Notes: a model not told the origin generated them from the sequence alone. 64,000 nt of DNA from a bacterium (GCA_040755755.1 JBFLZW010000022.1:241360-305359), one strand, 5' to 3'. Positions 44,077-53,366 are shown, counted from the stretch's first letter. Numbers and translations are program-made.

Positions 44077-44697
44077 TCACATGATCACGGAAGCAATGAT
44101 TGGCGGAAGATGCAGATGAGGCAATATCCGTGGATAGATCACATTTCCCAAAAACATCATGGCCAGAACAGCTCCGGTGAATCCCAGAATGCACTGCTTC
44201 TCTTTCCTGATGCCCCGCATCCAGAGGGTGGCGGATTCTCCCCTGTCCATTGACCTGCGCAAAGGGTTCGGAACAAGCCGGGGGACGCTCTGATAATATT
44301 TGGACCATGCATCGGGAAATTTACTTTTTAATCTTTCCTCTTCCCGGAAAATCACCGGATAGTAAACAAGGAGAAAGAAAAGAAATGTACAGCCCAGGAG
44401 AACAGGTCTTTGAACAGCCAGACAGAAGCCGATAGCCATAATCATGCTGCCAAGATAAAGCGGATTCCGGGTGTATCGGTACGGCCCCTGAGTGCAGAGA
44501 GTGACATTTTTCTGGATATGGCTGGCCGCCCAGATCCTGATCAACAACCCCACCAGAGCGACTCCGATACCTGGCCACCAGATTCCCCTGGTGCAGGAAA
44601 GCAAGACCACCGCCCCTAATGCCCAGCCTAAAAAAAATCTCTGCCTTTCACTTAATTTTCTCTGCCTGGTGTTTTGCATCTTTAGTATTACCCTCAC
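44077..44697 (-). CDS. isoprenylcysteine carboxyl-methyltransferase-family membrane protein
   Basis: A 206-residue membrane protein with five helices and the family signature 'TQGPYRYTRNPLYLGS' (about 95-110) and 'REEERLKSKFPDAWSKYYQ' near the C-terminal side. Bacterial ICMT/PEMT-like proteins are AdoMet-dependent methyltransferases of lipids or unknown substrates. Start is GTG 44697 after AAGAGG, or ATG 44679. Stands alone. Confidence 0.8.
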   Translation of the reverse strand: MRVILKMQNTRQRKLSERQRFFLGWALGAVVLLSCTRGIWWPGIGVALVGLLIRIWAASHIQKNVTLCTQGPYRYTRNPLYLGSMIMAIGFCLAVQRPVLLGCTFLFFLLVYYPVIFREEERLKSKFPDAWSKYYQSVPRLVPNPLRRSMDRGESATLWMRGIRKEKQCILGFTGAVLAMMFLGNVIYPRILPHLHLPPIIASVIM

Positions 44698-44858
44698 TCA
44701 TTACCTCTTGATTTCTTCAGTACCCGGTACGTATTGTCCTGGTATTTCTCCTGCTTCGACCGTCGTATTTTCCTTCTAGCATATCGTGAAAAGCTGTTCG
44801 CTGTCAACAGCTTTGGTGAGATGTGGAGCGGGGGGAAAATGCTGCCCTGCGCTCAATG

Positions 44859-45566
44859 TTAAGGAGCTGCTTTTATTCTGACTCCTGACTTCTGACTTCT
44901 GACTTCTGACTTCTGGCTCCTGACTCCTGACTTCTGACTATGGCACAAAGTGCAATTTGCGGCCGCGATATCCCGCTCCTTGTGGCAAAGAAAGCAGGAG
45001 CTTTTCATATTGGGCAGGAACGAACCTTCCCCATGAGCAACATCTCTATGGCAGGGCATACATTTTGAAATCGTGCCGATTTTTTCCATTACCTGGATAT
45101 GCTTGACGTGGTTTAAGGTAATCAGCCGGTCTGGCCGGGCATGGTTGTCTATATCTTCTATTTGGTGGCATCCTGATTGAGTGCAGGACACCGGCTCGCA
45201 GATTGTTGGCTGTATCGCTGTTGGTTCTGGTTGTACGAGATTTGCCTGACAATTCCGCGCCGATAAGGAAGAGGGGAAAGAAGGGAAAGTCGGATCGAGG
45301 AATTCCAGATGAGTGAATGCCGTCTCGACCTGGCTTTGGAGAAAACCCAGGAACCCTGGGCGGGCGTGGCAATGTATACAGGCACTTCCCTGGGAATTAA
45401 CCGGGCTGTGTTTGGATTTTCTCCAGGTAGCGGCAATGTTTGATGTTTCATGGCAACGAAGACAAAACCAGGCAGTAGAGGATATTTTGATCCCAACAAC
45501 AGTCATCACACTCATAAGGGAGATACCTGAGCCAGCGATAATCAGCAGTTTTTTCAGTTTCCTCAT
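44859..45566 (-). CDS. six-haem NapC/NirT-like cytochrome c with repeat-derived tail
   Basis: A 235-residue protein. An N-terminal membrane anchor (about 7-25) is followed by haem motifs CLRCH (35-39), CIHCH (63-67), a wider CTQSGCH (128-134), CMPCH (169-173), CFLCH (191-195) and CTLCH (205-209). The first two motifs and the anchor resemble NapC/NirT quinol-oxidising cytochromes. The last 25 residues (QKSGVRS repeats) are translated from 7-base tandem repeats at 44878-44940, so a repeat array has replaced the original stop. It should pass electrons in the periplasm. The Rieske gene lies 1 kb upstream on the same strand, with an opposing gene between. Confidence 0.85.
   Translation of the reverse strand: MRKLKKLLIIAGSGISLMSVMTVVGIKISSTAWFCLRCHETSNIAATWRKSKHSPVNSQGSACIHCHARPGFLGFLQSQVETAFTHLEFLDPTFPSFPSSLSARNCQANLVQPEPTAIQPTICEPVSCTQSGCHQIEDIDNHARPDRLITLNHVKHIQVMEKIGTISKCMPCHRDVAHGEGSFLPNMKSSCFLCHKERDIAAANCTLCHSQKSGVRSQKSEVRSQKSGVRIKAAP
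44878..44940. repeat. 7-base tandem repeat, 9 units, inside the cytochrome gene
   Basis: Nine units of ctgactY/ctgrctc type on the plus strand (AGTCAGR on the minus strand). In the cytochrome gene this reads as QKSGVRS/QKSEVRS. The same unit recurs at 49201-49270 and around 63793-63816. Confidence 0.8.
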
Positions 45567-45911
45567 ACCTGCATCCTCCCATCGAGAAGATCAAGTGAAG
45601 CCGCAAATGAGCCCAGAGTTCTTTCTTGCCGCATTCGGACCCCCTGAATTTTTACCGTGTTTCACAATTGAAACAAAAATAGAATCCCTGCTTGACCAAC
45701 AGGTAATTAACAGTTTGAATAATCATATCTTTTACGATGGCACGGAGTATGCTTCGGTTAATTTTCACGGGAAGAATATAATTTGGAACATGATTTGAAA
45801 CATAGTGACTTGGCGAATTATCCCCGGTGAAAGGAGGTTGAAAGATAATGTGATATATATTTTTTAAACACTTGGAGAGGGAACCATAAAAGAGAATACG
45901 AGGGTAAAACC
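45567..45911. other. intergenic region between divergent cytochrome and secreted protein genes
   Basis: Contains short open frames on both strands (for example plus 45607-45798, 63 codons) with no homology or ribosome site I can support. The region must hold the promoters of both neighbours. The last part has 'gaaaggaggttgaaag' and GAGGG before the secreted protein start. Confidence 0.4.
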
Positions 45912-46475
45912 ATGAGTAAAGAAAAAGTAATGAAGGTAGTATCTTTATCACGTCCTCTCTTTATCGGGATAAGTATATTACTCGTAACCGGCATAAAAAC
46001 AGCCAAGGCTCAAAATTGGGCTGCCCTGCCTCCGTACAATACTCTCTGGCCGTTATGGTCTCCGGCACTATCACCAACCAATGCCTCCACCGGGCTTCCC
46101 ACTCCGCTGGTCACCAGTCTTACACCAGCCACCGTTTTACCAGCCCAGCCCGGCCTGACATGGGATCCCTTCCGAAGGGAACCCTGGCTGCTCTATAATA
46201 CTCCCCTTGGTATGGCTTATTATGATCCTCTTACCGGAATCGATCTCTGGCCGCCGGGAATCCTGATTAACCAGATTACCGGCCTTCCTATCACTCTCAC
46301 CTTGCCCGCTAATTATTCCGCTCTTCCTCCGACCCTGGTCTCCTGGCTGGCAGCCAATGTTCCGGCGGCGAACTGGTCATATCTCGTGGCCTATCCAACC
46401 TACGCAAGCAGGACTTCGACTCTTCCCCGGCCAACGCTGAGCTCGCTGCTGACTCCTACAGCTCTTCTTCTGTAA
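45912..46475 (+). CDS. small secreted Pro/Leu/Thr-rich protein
   Basis: A 187-residue protein with a signal peptide ending near residue 33 ('KTAKAQ'). The mature part is rich in Pro, Leu, Thr and Trp, almost free of charged residues and of Cys, with 'PPGILINQITGLPITLTLP' in the middle. No family recognised. A GAGGG site precedes the ATG. Possible cell-envelope or extracellular matrix component; function unknown. Confidence 0.6.
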   Translation: MSKEKVMKVVSLSRPLFIGISILLVTGIKTAKAQNWAALPPYNTLWPLWSPALSPTNASTGLPTPLVTSLTPATVLPAQPGLTWDPFRREPWLLYNTPLGMAYYDPLTGIDLWPPGILINQITGLPITLTLPANYSALPPTLVSWLAANVPAANWSYLVAYPTYASRTSTLPRPTLSSLLTPTALLL

Positions 46476-46502
46476 ACTGGTTTTTCAGCTTTTCCCCCTT
46501 CC

Positions 46503-46541
46503 CCCTGTCCCTCTTCCCCTTTGGGGAGTGAGGGGCAGGAG
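46503..46541 (+). terminator. imperfect GC-rich hairpin after the secreted protein
   Basis: CCTGTCCCTCTTCCCC pairs with GGGGAGTGAGGGGCAGG with one or two mismatches across a 3-base loop, 30 bases past the stop. No T run, so termination is uncertain. Confidence 0.35.
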
Positions 46542-46601
46542 AGGGGAGACTTTCAGACAACCTGCCAAGCCGGAGAAATACAATGAAAATTACTGGCCAG
46601 G

Positions 46602-47171
46602 TCAAGCCTCTCCGACGAGTATCTTATCGTTGTTCAGAGTTGCCTTTACTATGGTCAGAGGTTTTGGCGCAGGACCGGATTTTACATTTCCGTTCAGGTC
46701 ATATTTTGCACCATGACATGGGCAGACGATTTCCTGACTGCTTTCATCCCACTGTACGATGCATCCCAGGTGGGTGCATACAGCCGAGAGGGCAACAAGG
46801 CCACTGGCTGTGTTAATGACAATAGTAGGAGTTTCTTTATAATTGATAATCTTGGACTTTCCCATGGTGACCTCGGCTGCACTGACTTCCACAACACTTG
46901 AATTTCGGGCTGATCTCTGGGGAGGCATCAGATATCGAATTATCGGGTAAATGAATGCCCCGGCTATAGCTCCGAAAATTCCCTTGCCCAGGATATCCAG
47001 GAATATCCTTCGAGTAATTGCAAGATAAGGTTTCTGCGTTTTTACCGGCTCAGCTTCAGCTGCTACTTCCACTTCTTCCACTTCTACTTCTACTTCCACT
47101 TCCGACTTAGCTAATTCCATAGGTATGAGTAGGCTCCAAAATGAAATATCCGTTCGAATTATTTTCCTCAC
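46602..47171 (-). CDS. Rieske [2Fe-2S] protein
   Basis: A 189-residue protein. CTHLGC (132-137) and CPCHG (150-154) supply two Cys and two His cluster ligands plus the disulfide Cys pair of cytochrome bc1/b6f Rieske proteins. An N-terminal membrane anchor (about 57-77) is preceded by an acidic EVEV repeat and 'TRRIFLDILGKG', which resembles a twin-arginine signal. GTG start at 47171 after AGAGGA; ATG 47120 is an alternative. No cytochrome b gene is adjacent, so it is an orphan subunit here; the only nearby redox partner is the six-haem cytochrome downstream. Confidence 0.88.
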   Translation of the reverse strand: MRKIIRTDISFWSLLIPMELAKSEVEVEVEVEEVEVAAEAEPVKTQKPYLAITRRIFLDILGKGIFGAIAGAFIYPIIRYLMPPQRSARNSSVVEVSAAEVTMGKSKIINYKETPTIVINTASGLVALSAVCTHLGCIVQWDESSQEIVCPCHGAKYDLNGNVKSGPAPKPLTIVKATLNNDKILVGEA

Positions 47172-47532
47172 TCTGTCCTCTTATCCGCTTTGAAGGTAAT
47201 GGATAAGATGATGAGGGGGACGTTAAGTTATTGCAAGAGGGACAGGTTTAAATCACCTGTCCCCCTTTTACCCAACCGGGCGGATAATTATCGTATCCTG
47301 TGTACCTGTTTGTGCACACCGCGCTGTAATCTTATGGTCAGTTGGCACCTTCCCTTCGGATCTGGGAACTGCTGCGGCAGAGCCGCTTTCAGATGGAGAG
47401 CGGGGCGTTACTGCCCCCTTTTCCAAGGGGGCAGTTTGGGGAGCTTCTATCCCATCAGACACCATACTCCAATCTGTTTGCCGGTATCCCGACCGACCGC
47501 ATATTTAGAGTGCTGTGTACTTTCTCAGGTAC
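47172..47532. other. gene-free stretch with two hairpins
   Basis: GGGACAGGT/ACCTGTCCC (47239-47247 with 47255-47263) is followed on the plus strand by CCTTTT, like the two S74-type terminators. ACTGCCCCCTT/AAGGGGGCAGT (47410-47420 with 47425-47435) is the second. Since no plus-strand gene ends here, these look like mobile or REP-like hairpins rather than working terminators. No coding frame supported. Confidence 0.5.
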
Positions 47533-48867
47533 TTAGTACCGAATTCCGGTGAGGTCATTGATCCCATCTCCATTAGCATCGATAAAGTTGTCATTGATTC
47601 CGTTTCTGTCTTCATCCTGCCAGCCATATCCATGAGCATAGGACATTCCCTCAGCCGGTTTGCCCGGATCACAGATTCCGTTTCCATCGGCATCGGTAAA
47701 AATATCATTGGTTCCGTCTCCGTTCTGATCGATAAATTTGAACCGATATCCGTGGATAGCCGGCCGTCCGGTCAGGTCATTGATTCCATCACCATTCGCG
47801 TCGGCGAATTTATCGTTAATTCCATCTTCATCTTCATCCTGCCAGCCATATAAATGAGAGTAGAGTACATGATTATTCAAGTCATTGATTCCGTCTCCAT
47901 TCGCGTCCTGGAAAAAGTCGTTCAGCCCGTCATTATTCTTATCGACAAATCCGAAAGTAAAACCATAGGGAGAACTTTGAGGGAGCAGGTCATTCCTCCC
48001 ATCCCCGTCTGCATCGATGAAACTGTCGTTTATTCCATCTGCGTTCTCATCCTGCCATCCGTAACCGTGGGCATATGCCTGGCCGGTCAGGTCATTTTTT
48101 CCGTCGCCATCAGTATCCTGGAAAAGATCGTTTACTCCATCTCCATCCTCATCTTTCCAGGGGAAGCGGTAGCCGTCAAATCCGTCGCAGATCAACAGTC
48201 CGTCAGCATCAATGCCGCTGATCCGGCCCAAATCGAGGTCATACGGCAGGCTGAGCCGGATATCTTTTTTGGCCACCTGATTTCCATCGTAATATAAGGT
48301 CAGAGAATAATTTCCTGCCTGACAATCCAGAATCTGAAAACTGCCCTCTGCATCGGGAACTCCATATAAACCGGTATTTCCCAAAATCATGACCACCGCA
48401 TACTGGCTGATCACGGCATTCATGGTCCCGCCACCCCTCCCCGCTCCCTGCCCGGCATTCTGAGGCCCCGGAGTCCCGGTGGGCGGGCCGCCGCCGGTCG
48501 TCCCACTCTGTGATCCCGTAGTATCATCCGGCGGGCCGGGAGTTCCATCCGGAGGACCATTCCCTGTGCCGGAGCCGCTTCCGCTTTGGGGCCCCCCTCC
48601 AGCACCGGGGACATCATCCGGCGGGCCGGAGGTTCCATCAGGGCCGGGATTTGTTGGCCCTTTCATCCTGACACGGGGGGAAGAGGCGGAAAAATCAATA
48701 TCCAGCGTTCCTGAAACCCTTATTCCGGATAGAGGGGCTGCTTTGTTTGCAGCATAGGGGGTAATTTGCTTGTTGTCCCCCGATGAATCGCTCCTGCATC
48801 CTGAGAGGAATAAAAATGTAATGAGGGCAGCTTTCATTCCAGTAATAACCACTCCGCGGCAATCCAT
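47533..48867 (-). CDS. lipoprotein with Gly/Pro linker and tandem calcium-binding (TSP3/EF-hand-like) repeats
   Basis: A 444-residue lipoprotein. The ATG at 48867 follows GGAGG at 7 bases; the signal ends in LSGC near residue 24. A Gly/Pro/Ser linker (about 65-140) with repeated 'GTPGPPDD'-type words leads to a small beta domain. From about 215 to the end come five to six units of about 38 residues, each with DxDGDGxND-type loops ('DANGDGINDLTG', 'YGWQDENADGIND'), the pattern of thrombospondin type 3 or EF-hand-like calcium repeats. It should sit on the outer membrane, calcium-stiffened, possibly as an adhesin. Function unknown. Confidence 0.8.
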   Translation of the reverse strand: MDCRGVVITGMKAALITFLFLSGCRSDSSGDNKQITPYAANKAAPLSGIRVSGTLDIDFSASSPRVRMKGPTNPGPDGTSGPPDDVPGAGGGPQSGSGSGTGNGPPDGTPGPPDDTTGSQSGTTGGGPPTGTPGPQNAGQGAGRGGGTMNAVISQYAVVMILGNTGLYGVPDAEGSFQILDCQAGNYSLTLYYDGNQVAKKDIRLSLPYDLDLGRISGIDADGLLICDGFDGYRFPWKDEDGDGVNDLFQDTDGDGKNDLTGQAYAHGYGWQDENADGINDSFIDADGDGRNDLLPQSSPYGFTFGFVDKNNDGLNDFFQDANGDGINDLNNHVLYSHLYGWQDEDEDGINDKFADANGDGINDLTGRPAIHGYRFKFIDQNGDGTNDIFTDADGNGICDPGKPAEGMSYAHGYGWQDEDRNGINDNFIDANGDGINDLTGIRY

Positions 48868-49199
48868 GCACAATCCTCCAACAAGGCAGTAGAAAAAAGA
48901 TGTATACCAGTAGTAAGTGTCTCATGCTCATTCATCAACCTTCCGACCTCAATAAAGCAAGAAGAATACCAGATGAACCAGAGGATACCAGAGACCGGGT
49001 TTTGGTCTGGACTTTTCCTCCATAAATATTATGGAATATCGATTATAGTAAGACAACGCCGATAAGTTTTGATACCAGGATCGAAGTGTTAAACGTTCAC
49101 TTCGCCTGTTTCAATTATGGAACATGCTCTTATCGATGTTGAGAAATAGACCAGAATTTTCCAAATATGGGACACCGCCGTGCCGAATAAAAATAAAGA

Positions 49200-49270
<71 letters not shown>

Positions 49271-49282
49271 TAAAGACAGTAG

Positions 49283-49318
49283 TTCAGTTATCAGCTTTTT
49301 TACTGACCACTGGCCACT
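49283..49318. repeat. 'ttcagttatcag...actggccact' repeat, copy 2
   Basis: Shares about 36 bases with 33036-33074. Directly follows the 7-base tandem array and precedes cbiM's ribosome site. Confidence 0.7.
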
Positions 49319-49341
49319 AATCAAAGGAGAAAGAGGAATCA

Positions 49342-50298
49342 GTGCATGCACCGGATGGATTCTATAGTGACAGCCTGTGCCTGGTCGTGGATATGGCCTG
49401 TGCGGGAGTTCTGGCCTACAGCTTGAAAAAAGCCTGGAAGCGGATCAATACCAACGAAGTTTTACTGGCCAGTGCCGTAGGAGCCTTTTGCTTTGCTCTG
49501 GAGATGGCCAACTTTGAGGTTACCCGAGGCTCTTCCTGCCATTTCATGGGAGGTGTTTTTGCCTCCATTGTCCTTGGTCCCTACCTGGCTACACTGGTCA
49601 TGACCCTGGCTCATCTTATCCAGGCCTTTGTTTTCCAGGATGGAGGAATTATGGCTATAGGACCCAATCTGCTGACTATTGTCCTGGTCAGCACCTTTGG
49701 GGGATACTATCTCTATGCTCAATTAAAGAATCTGGTTATCGAGCCGTATGGATGTTATATCAGCGCATTTCTTTCAGCCTGGCTCACCCTGCTGATCACC
49801 AGCCTGACGGTATGCGGAATGCTGTCGATCTGCGGAATTGAGAAATTTTCAGCCACGATCAGTCCCATGCTCGGTCCCCATGTCGAGGTGGGCATTGCCG
49901 AAGGAGTGCTGACCATCCTTCTCATGGTGGGGATTCAGGCGTTGACTTCAAGCCCCATCGAAGACCGGGAAATATCACCCGGATCAGCCCGGAAGGTTGC
50001 CTGGGCTTTGCTGGGTATGGCTTTTGTGGTCAGCCTGGCTATCTCCCCGTTTGCTTCCCGGTCTGCAGAGGGGCTGAAGATATTTGCCTTGAACCGCATT
50101 CACTTACACTCACAGAAAATCATCATCCCCTACCAGGCACCGATTCCCGATTATCATCTGCCGGGAATCGGGAACCAGAAAGTAGCCAAAATACTTGGAG
50201 GAACACTCGGTACAATTATTACCTTTTTTCTCTGTTTTTTTGGATGCTCCACAATAAAAGAACGGGTTCATATGAATGATCTGAGGAGCCATCCATGA
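49342..50298 (+). CDS. CbiM-like cobalt/nickel ECF transporter component with C-terminal PDGLE-type domain
   Basis: A 318-residue membrane protein. GTG start gives MHAPDGF, close to the metal-binding MHIPDGF N-terminus of CbiM whose His2 binds the metal. Seven or more helices follow. Near residue 240, 'AISPFASRSAEGLKIF' resembles the PDGLE/CbiN-like extension. CbiM normally works with CbiQ and the ATPase CbiO; neither gene is here. It lies directly upstream of the sigma-54 activator gene on the same strand. Confidence 0.8.
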   Translation: MHAPDGFYSDSLCLVVDMACAGVLAYSLKKAWKRINTNEVLLASAVGAFCFALEMANFEVTRGSSCHFMGGVFASIVLGPYLATLVMTLAHLIQAFVFQDGGIMAIGPNLLTIVLVSTFGGYYLYAQLKNLVIEPYGCYISAFLSAWLTLLITSLTVCGMLSICGIEKFSATISPMLGPHVEVGIAEGVLTILLMVGIQALTSSPIEDREISPGSARKVAWALLGMAFVVSLAISPFASRSAEGLKIFALNRIHLHSQKIIIPYQAPIPDYHLPGIGNQKVAKILGGTLGTIITFFLCFFGCSTIKERVHMNDLRSHP

Positions 50299-50388
50299 AT
50301 AATAACCTGCTTATTCGCTTTTCTCTGTGCCTCTGTGTCTCTGTGGTGTCCTTGTGGACAAGACACCCCTATAGTTCAAAAATTGATC

Positions 50389-53226
50389 ATGGATAAGAAG
50401 CCAAAAAAAATATTAGAAAGCATCCTGCTGCCTTTCATTCTGGTGTTTCTCACGATTTTTTTGACTCATATGGGTATGCAAACCCAATTTATCGACCAGG
50501 AACTGGATAAGCTGACCAGTAACAGTATGGTAGCTCAGATGCAATTCATCAGGAATCATTTCCTGACTGACGAGGTGCGAAATCCGCTCCTGGTTCTCCA
50601 ATATGTGGCTGATTCTATCTTTCCGGGCATTCTGCACGGCGCATCCGGGGATCAAAATTTTTTTTCACCCTACTTGAAGAGGCTGAGAAACGATCTGAAC
50701 CTGGACCATATAGCTCTCTATGACTTGGAGGGGAAAATACTGGACCAGAAAGTATTATCTTCACATTATGAAAAAGCGGACCTGACCGAATTCCAGAATC
50801 TGATCAAACAGGGAAAGGTTACCAGGGAGATTTTTGGATTTGATAAAGCCGACCAGGGTCTGGTCTTGAAAATAATTTTTCCCGTTCACGGTTTCCAGGA
50901 GGAGACTGTGGGATACCTGTCAGCCATCCGCTCCCTGGGCAGCCATTTTTTTCAGAAAATCCAGCAGCCTTCCAATCTGGACATCCTGCTCTTCAAAGAT
51001 GAGCATGCTGTTTTCAGTACCATTCCTGCCAAAACAGGTGAGCCGCTTTCTATCCCTCCCGAGATTCAAAAAAAGGTTCTCAAGGCCAATGAAGAATCAC
51101 AGCAATCAGTTGAACGTATTTTTATCTTCGGCACCCAATATTATGCTGTTTCTTTTCCTTTCCAAAACCTGCGGGGGAAGACCGTAGGAACTCTCATGCT
51201 GGTAGCCGGTCTGGATGCAAAAGCGCAAAGCCTGAAAAAGATTGTCCTGTATCTCCTGTGGGCTGGCGTGATCGGGATCATCTTGCTGATATCTTTTGGA
51301 TTTCTCATCAGCAAGGGGATAACTACCCCGCTTGAAAGACTCATCCAGGCCACACACCGGGTATCAGCCGGAGACCTGAATACCAGAGCCAGGATACAGT
51401 CTCACCGGGAGCTCATTACTTTGTCACAGGCATTCAATACCATGACTGAAAATTTGCAGCATACGCTGGTTTCCAAAAACTATTTCCATACTATTATTGA
51501 TACCATCAATGACCTTCTGATCATTATTTCTCCTGAACAGACTATCACCTTTGTCAACCAGGCAACTCTGCGGGTGTTAGGGTACGATAGAGCGGAATTG
51601 ATCGGCAAACCGATTGGTTTTCTTTTCCACAAGGATTACCCTGTGAGAGAAATGGATCTCAATGTGCTCGCTCAACAGGGAACGATCGAAGACTATTCCT
51701 GCGGCCTGGTAACGAAATCGGGTGAATCCATCCCGGTGAGCTTTTCGGGATGGCCTATGCTGGATGAACAAAAGCGGCTTTCGGAAATCGTCGGCATTGC
51801 CCGGGATATCCGGGAAAAAGCGGAGGCTGAGCGAAAGATCAAAGAGGAGCGTGATAAATTGAATACCCTGATCAATACGATCAATGATCTTATTTTTATC
51901 CGTGACTCTCAGGGGAAGGTGATCTTTATCAGCCATGCTGTGCAGGACATCCTCGGCTACTCTCCACAGGAGTTTACCAGCCTGCCCTATGAGGCGGTTC
52001 TCAGCTCGAATCCGATTAACCAGAGTTTTCTGGAATCACCTACCCGCCTGTGCACCAGGGGGGAAGATGTTGAGCCCTATTGGACTGAATTTCTGGCCCG
52101 CGATGGCAAGCGGCTTATCCTGGAGATCAATGAAGCCCCTTTACTGGGGAAAAAGGGAGAAGTCATCCAGATCATGGGCGTTGGCCGGGACATTTCAGAG
52201 AGAAAAAAATTGGAAGAGCAGTTGCGGGAGTGGCAGGAAAAACAGGCAAAAATGTCCGATGAAACCTACCGGTTCGGCAATATTATCGGCAAGAGCCGGA
52301 AGATGCAGGAAATCTATGAATTAATCAAAATAGTTTCCCAAAGTAATAGTACTGTTTTGATCCAGGGGGAAAGCGGAACCGGAAAGGAGTTAATCGCTCA
52401 GGCCATTCACTGTCAGAGCCCCCGCCGGGATCATCCCTTCATCGAGGTGACCTGTTCGGTGTTGTCTGAGCAATTGCTGGAAAGTGAGTTGTTCGGGCAT
52501 GTCAAAGGCGCTTTCACCGGCGCTATCGCGGATAAGCCCGGTCGGTTCGAGCAGGCGGACGGAGGGACCATTTTTCTCGATGAGATAGGCGAGGTCAGCC
52601 TGAACGAGCAGGTTAAGTTGCTCCGTGTTGTCCAGGAGCGGGAGGTTGTGCGTGTGGGGGGAAATAAACGGATTAAAGTCAATGTCCGGATCATTGCCGC
52701 CACCAATAAAAATTTAAAAGAAGCCGTAGCTCAGGGTTCTTTCCGGGAAGATCTCTACTACCGGCTGAATGTAGTGCCGGTCCTGGTACCGCCGCTACGG
52801 GAGAGGAAAGAGGATTTACCGCTTATGGTGAATCATTTCATTCAGAAGATGAATAAGAAAATCGGCAAGGAGATTACCGGCATTTCCCAGAAGGCCCTGA
52901 ACATCCTGTGGAAAGAGGACTGGCCGGGAAACGTCCGTCAGTTGGAAAACACTATCGAGTATGCTGTGGTCCGCTGCCGGGATCAGGAAATAAAGGTGAG
53001 GGATCTTCCATCGGATATCCATGGCATCCACTCAGAGGATACCACCTCGGTGCAGGATCTTCTGGCCAACGTCCAGAAATCAGCGCTGATCGATGTTCTG
53101 GAGGACTGTCAATGGAACATGACCCAGGCAGCTCAAAAATTAAACATCAGCCGGACCACGCTCTGGCGAAAGATACGCAAGTACGATGTGGCCAAACCCG
53201 ATAACCTTGGGTCCGCTCTCAGTTAG
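50389..53226 (+). CDS. membrane-bound sigma-54-dependent regulator (sensor, HAMP, PAS-PAS, AAA+, Fis HTH)
   Basis: A 945-residue protein. A membrane helix (about 8-28), an extracytoplasmic sensor domain (about 30-285), a second helix (about 290-310), HAMP (about 310-365), two PAS domains (about 375-480 and 490-615), the AAA+ sigma-54 interaction domain with Walker A GESGTGKEL (about 660) and GAFTGA (707-712), and a Fis-type helix-turn-helix at the end ('MTQAAQKLNISRTTLWRKI'). Joining an extracellular sensor directly to a sigma-54 activator bypasses a kinase. The ATG at 50389 is preferred over an upstream start that reads through a repeat. A -24/-12 promoter lies 41 bases past its stop. Confidence 0.88.
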   Translation: MDKKPKKILESILLPFILVFLTIFLTHMGMQTQFIDQELDKLTSNSMVAQMQFIRNHFLTDEVRNPLLVLQYVADSIFPGILHGASGDQNFFSPYLKRLRNDLNLDHIALYDLEGKILDQKVLSSHYEKADLTEFQNLIKQGKVTREIFGFDKADQGLVLKIIFPVHGFQEETVGYLSAIRSLGSHFFQKIQQPSNLDILLFKDEHAVFSTIPAKTGEPLSIPPEIQKKVLKANEESQQSVERIFIFGTQYYAVSFPFQNLRGKTVGTLMLVAGLDAKAQSLKKIVLYLLWAGVIGIILLISFGFLISKGITTPLERLIQATHRVSAGDLNTRARIQSHRELITLSQAFNTMTENLQHTLVSKNYFHTIIDTINDLLIIISPEQTITFVNQATLRVLGYDRAELIGKPIGFLFHKDYPVREMDLNVLAQQGTIEDYSCGLVTKSGESIPVSFSGWPMLDEQKRLSEIVGIARDIREKAEAERKIKEERDKLNTLINTINDLIFIRDSQGKVIFISHAVQDILGYSPQEFTSLPYEAVLSSNPINQSFLESPTRLCTRGEDVEPYWTEFLARDGKRLILEINEAPLLGKKGEVIQIMGVGRDISERKKLEEQLREWQEKQAKMSDETYRFGNIIGKSRKMQEIYELIKIVSQSNSTVLIQGESGTGKELIAQAIHCQSPRRDHPFIEVTCSVLSEQLLESELFGHVKGAFTGAIADKPGRFEQADGGTIFLDEIGEVSLNEQVKLLRVVQEREVVRVGGNKRIKVNVRIIAATNKNLKEAVAQGSFREDLYYRLNVVPVLVPPLRERKEDLPLMVNHFIQKMNKKIGKEITGISQKALNILWKEDWPGNVRQLENTIEYAVVRCRDQEIKVRDLPSDIHGIHSEDTTSVQDLLANVQKSALIDVLEDCQWNMTQAAQKLNISRTTLWRKIRKYDVAKPDNLGSALS

Positions 53227-53266
53227 AGGCACAAAGCTCTGTGCCTCAATAGTTACCTCCCCGATT

Positions 53267-53282
53267 TGGCATTGGTTTTGCA
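53267..53282 (+). promoter_or_regulatory. sigma-54 (-24/-12) promoter
   Basis: TGGCAT-N5-TTGCA matches the consensus TGGCAC-N5-TTGCW at all but one position with correct spacing. It lies 41 bases after the sigma-54 activator gene and about 220 bases before the large lipoprotein gene, so the activator may drive that gene. Confidence 0.6.
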
Positions 53283-53366
53283 CAATAATCTCGTACAGGC
53301 GATACTATAGTTGTTCAGAACGACCCAGCTCAAAAATTGACCTTAACCCTTCAACCCAATCAGCGA

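Noticed and set aside
45313-45798. 161-codon plus-strand frame over the 5' part of the cytochrome gene
   Set aside because: The minus strand has six haem motifs in frame; the plus-strand frame shows nothing recognisable.
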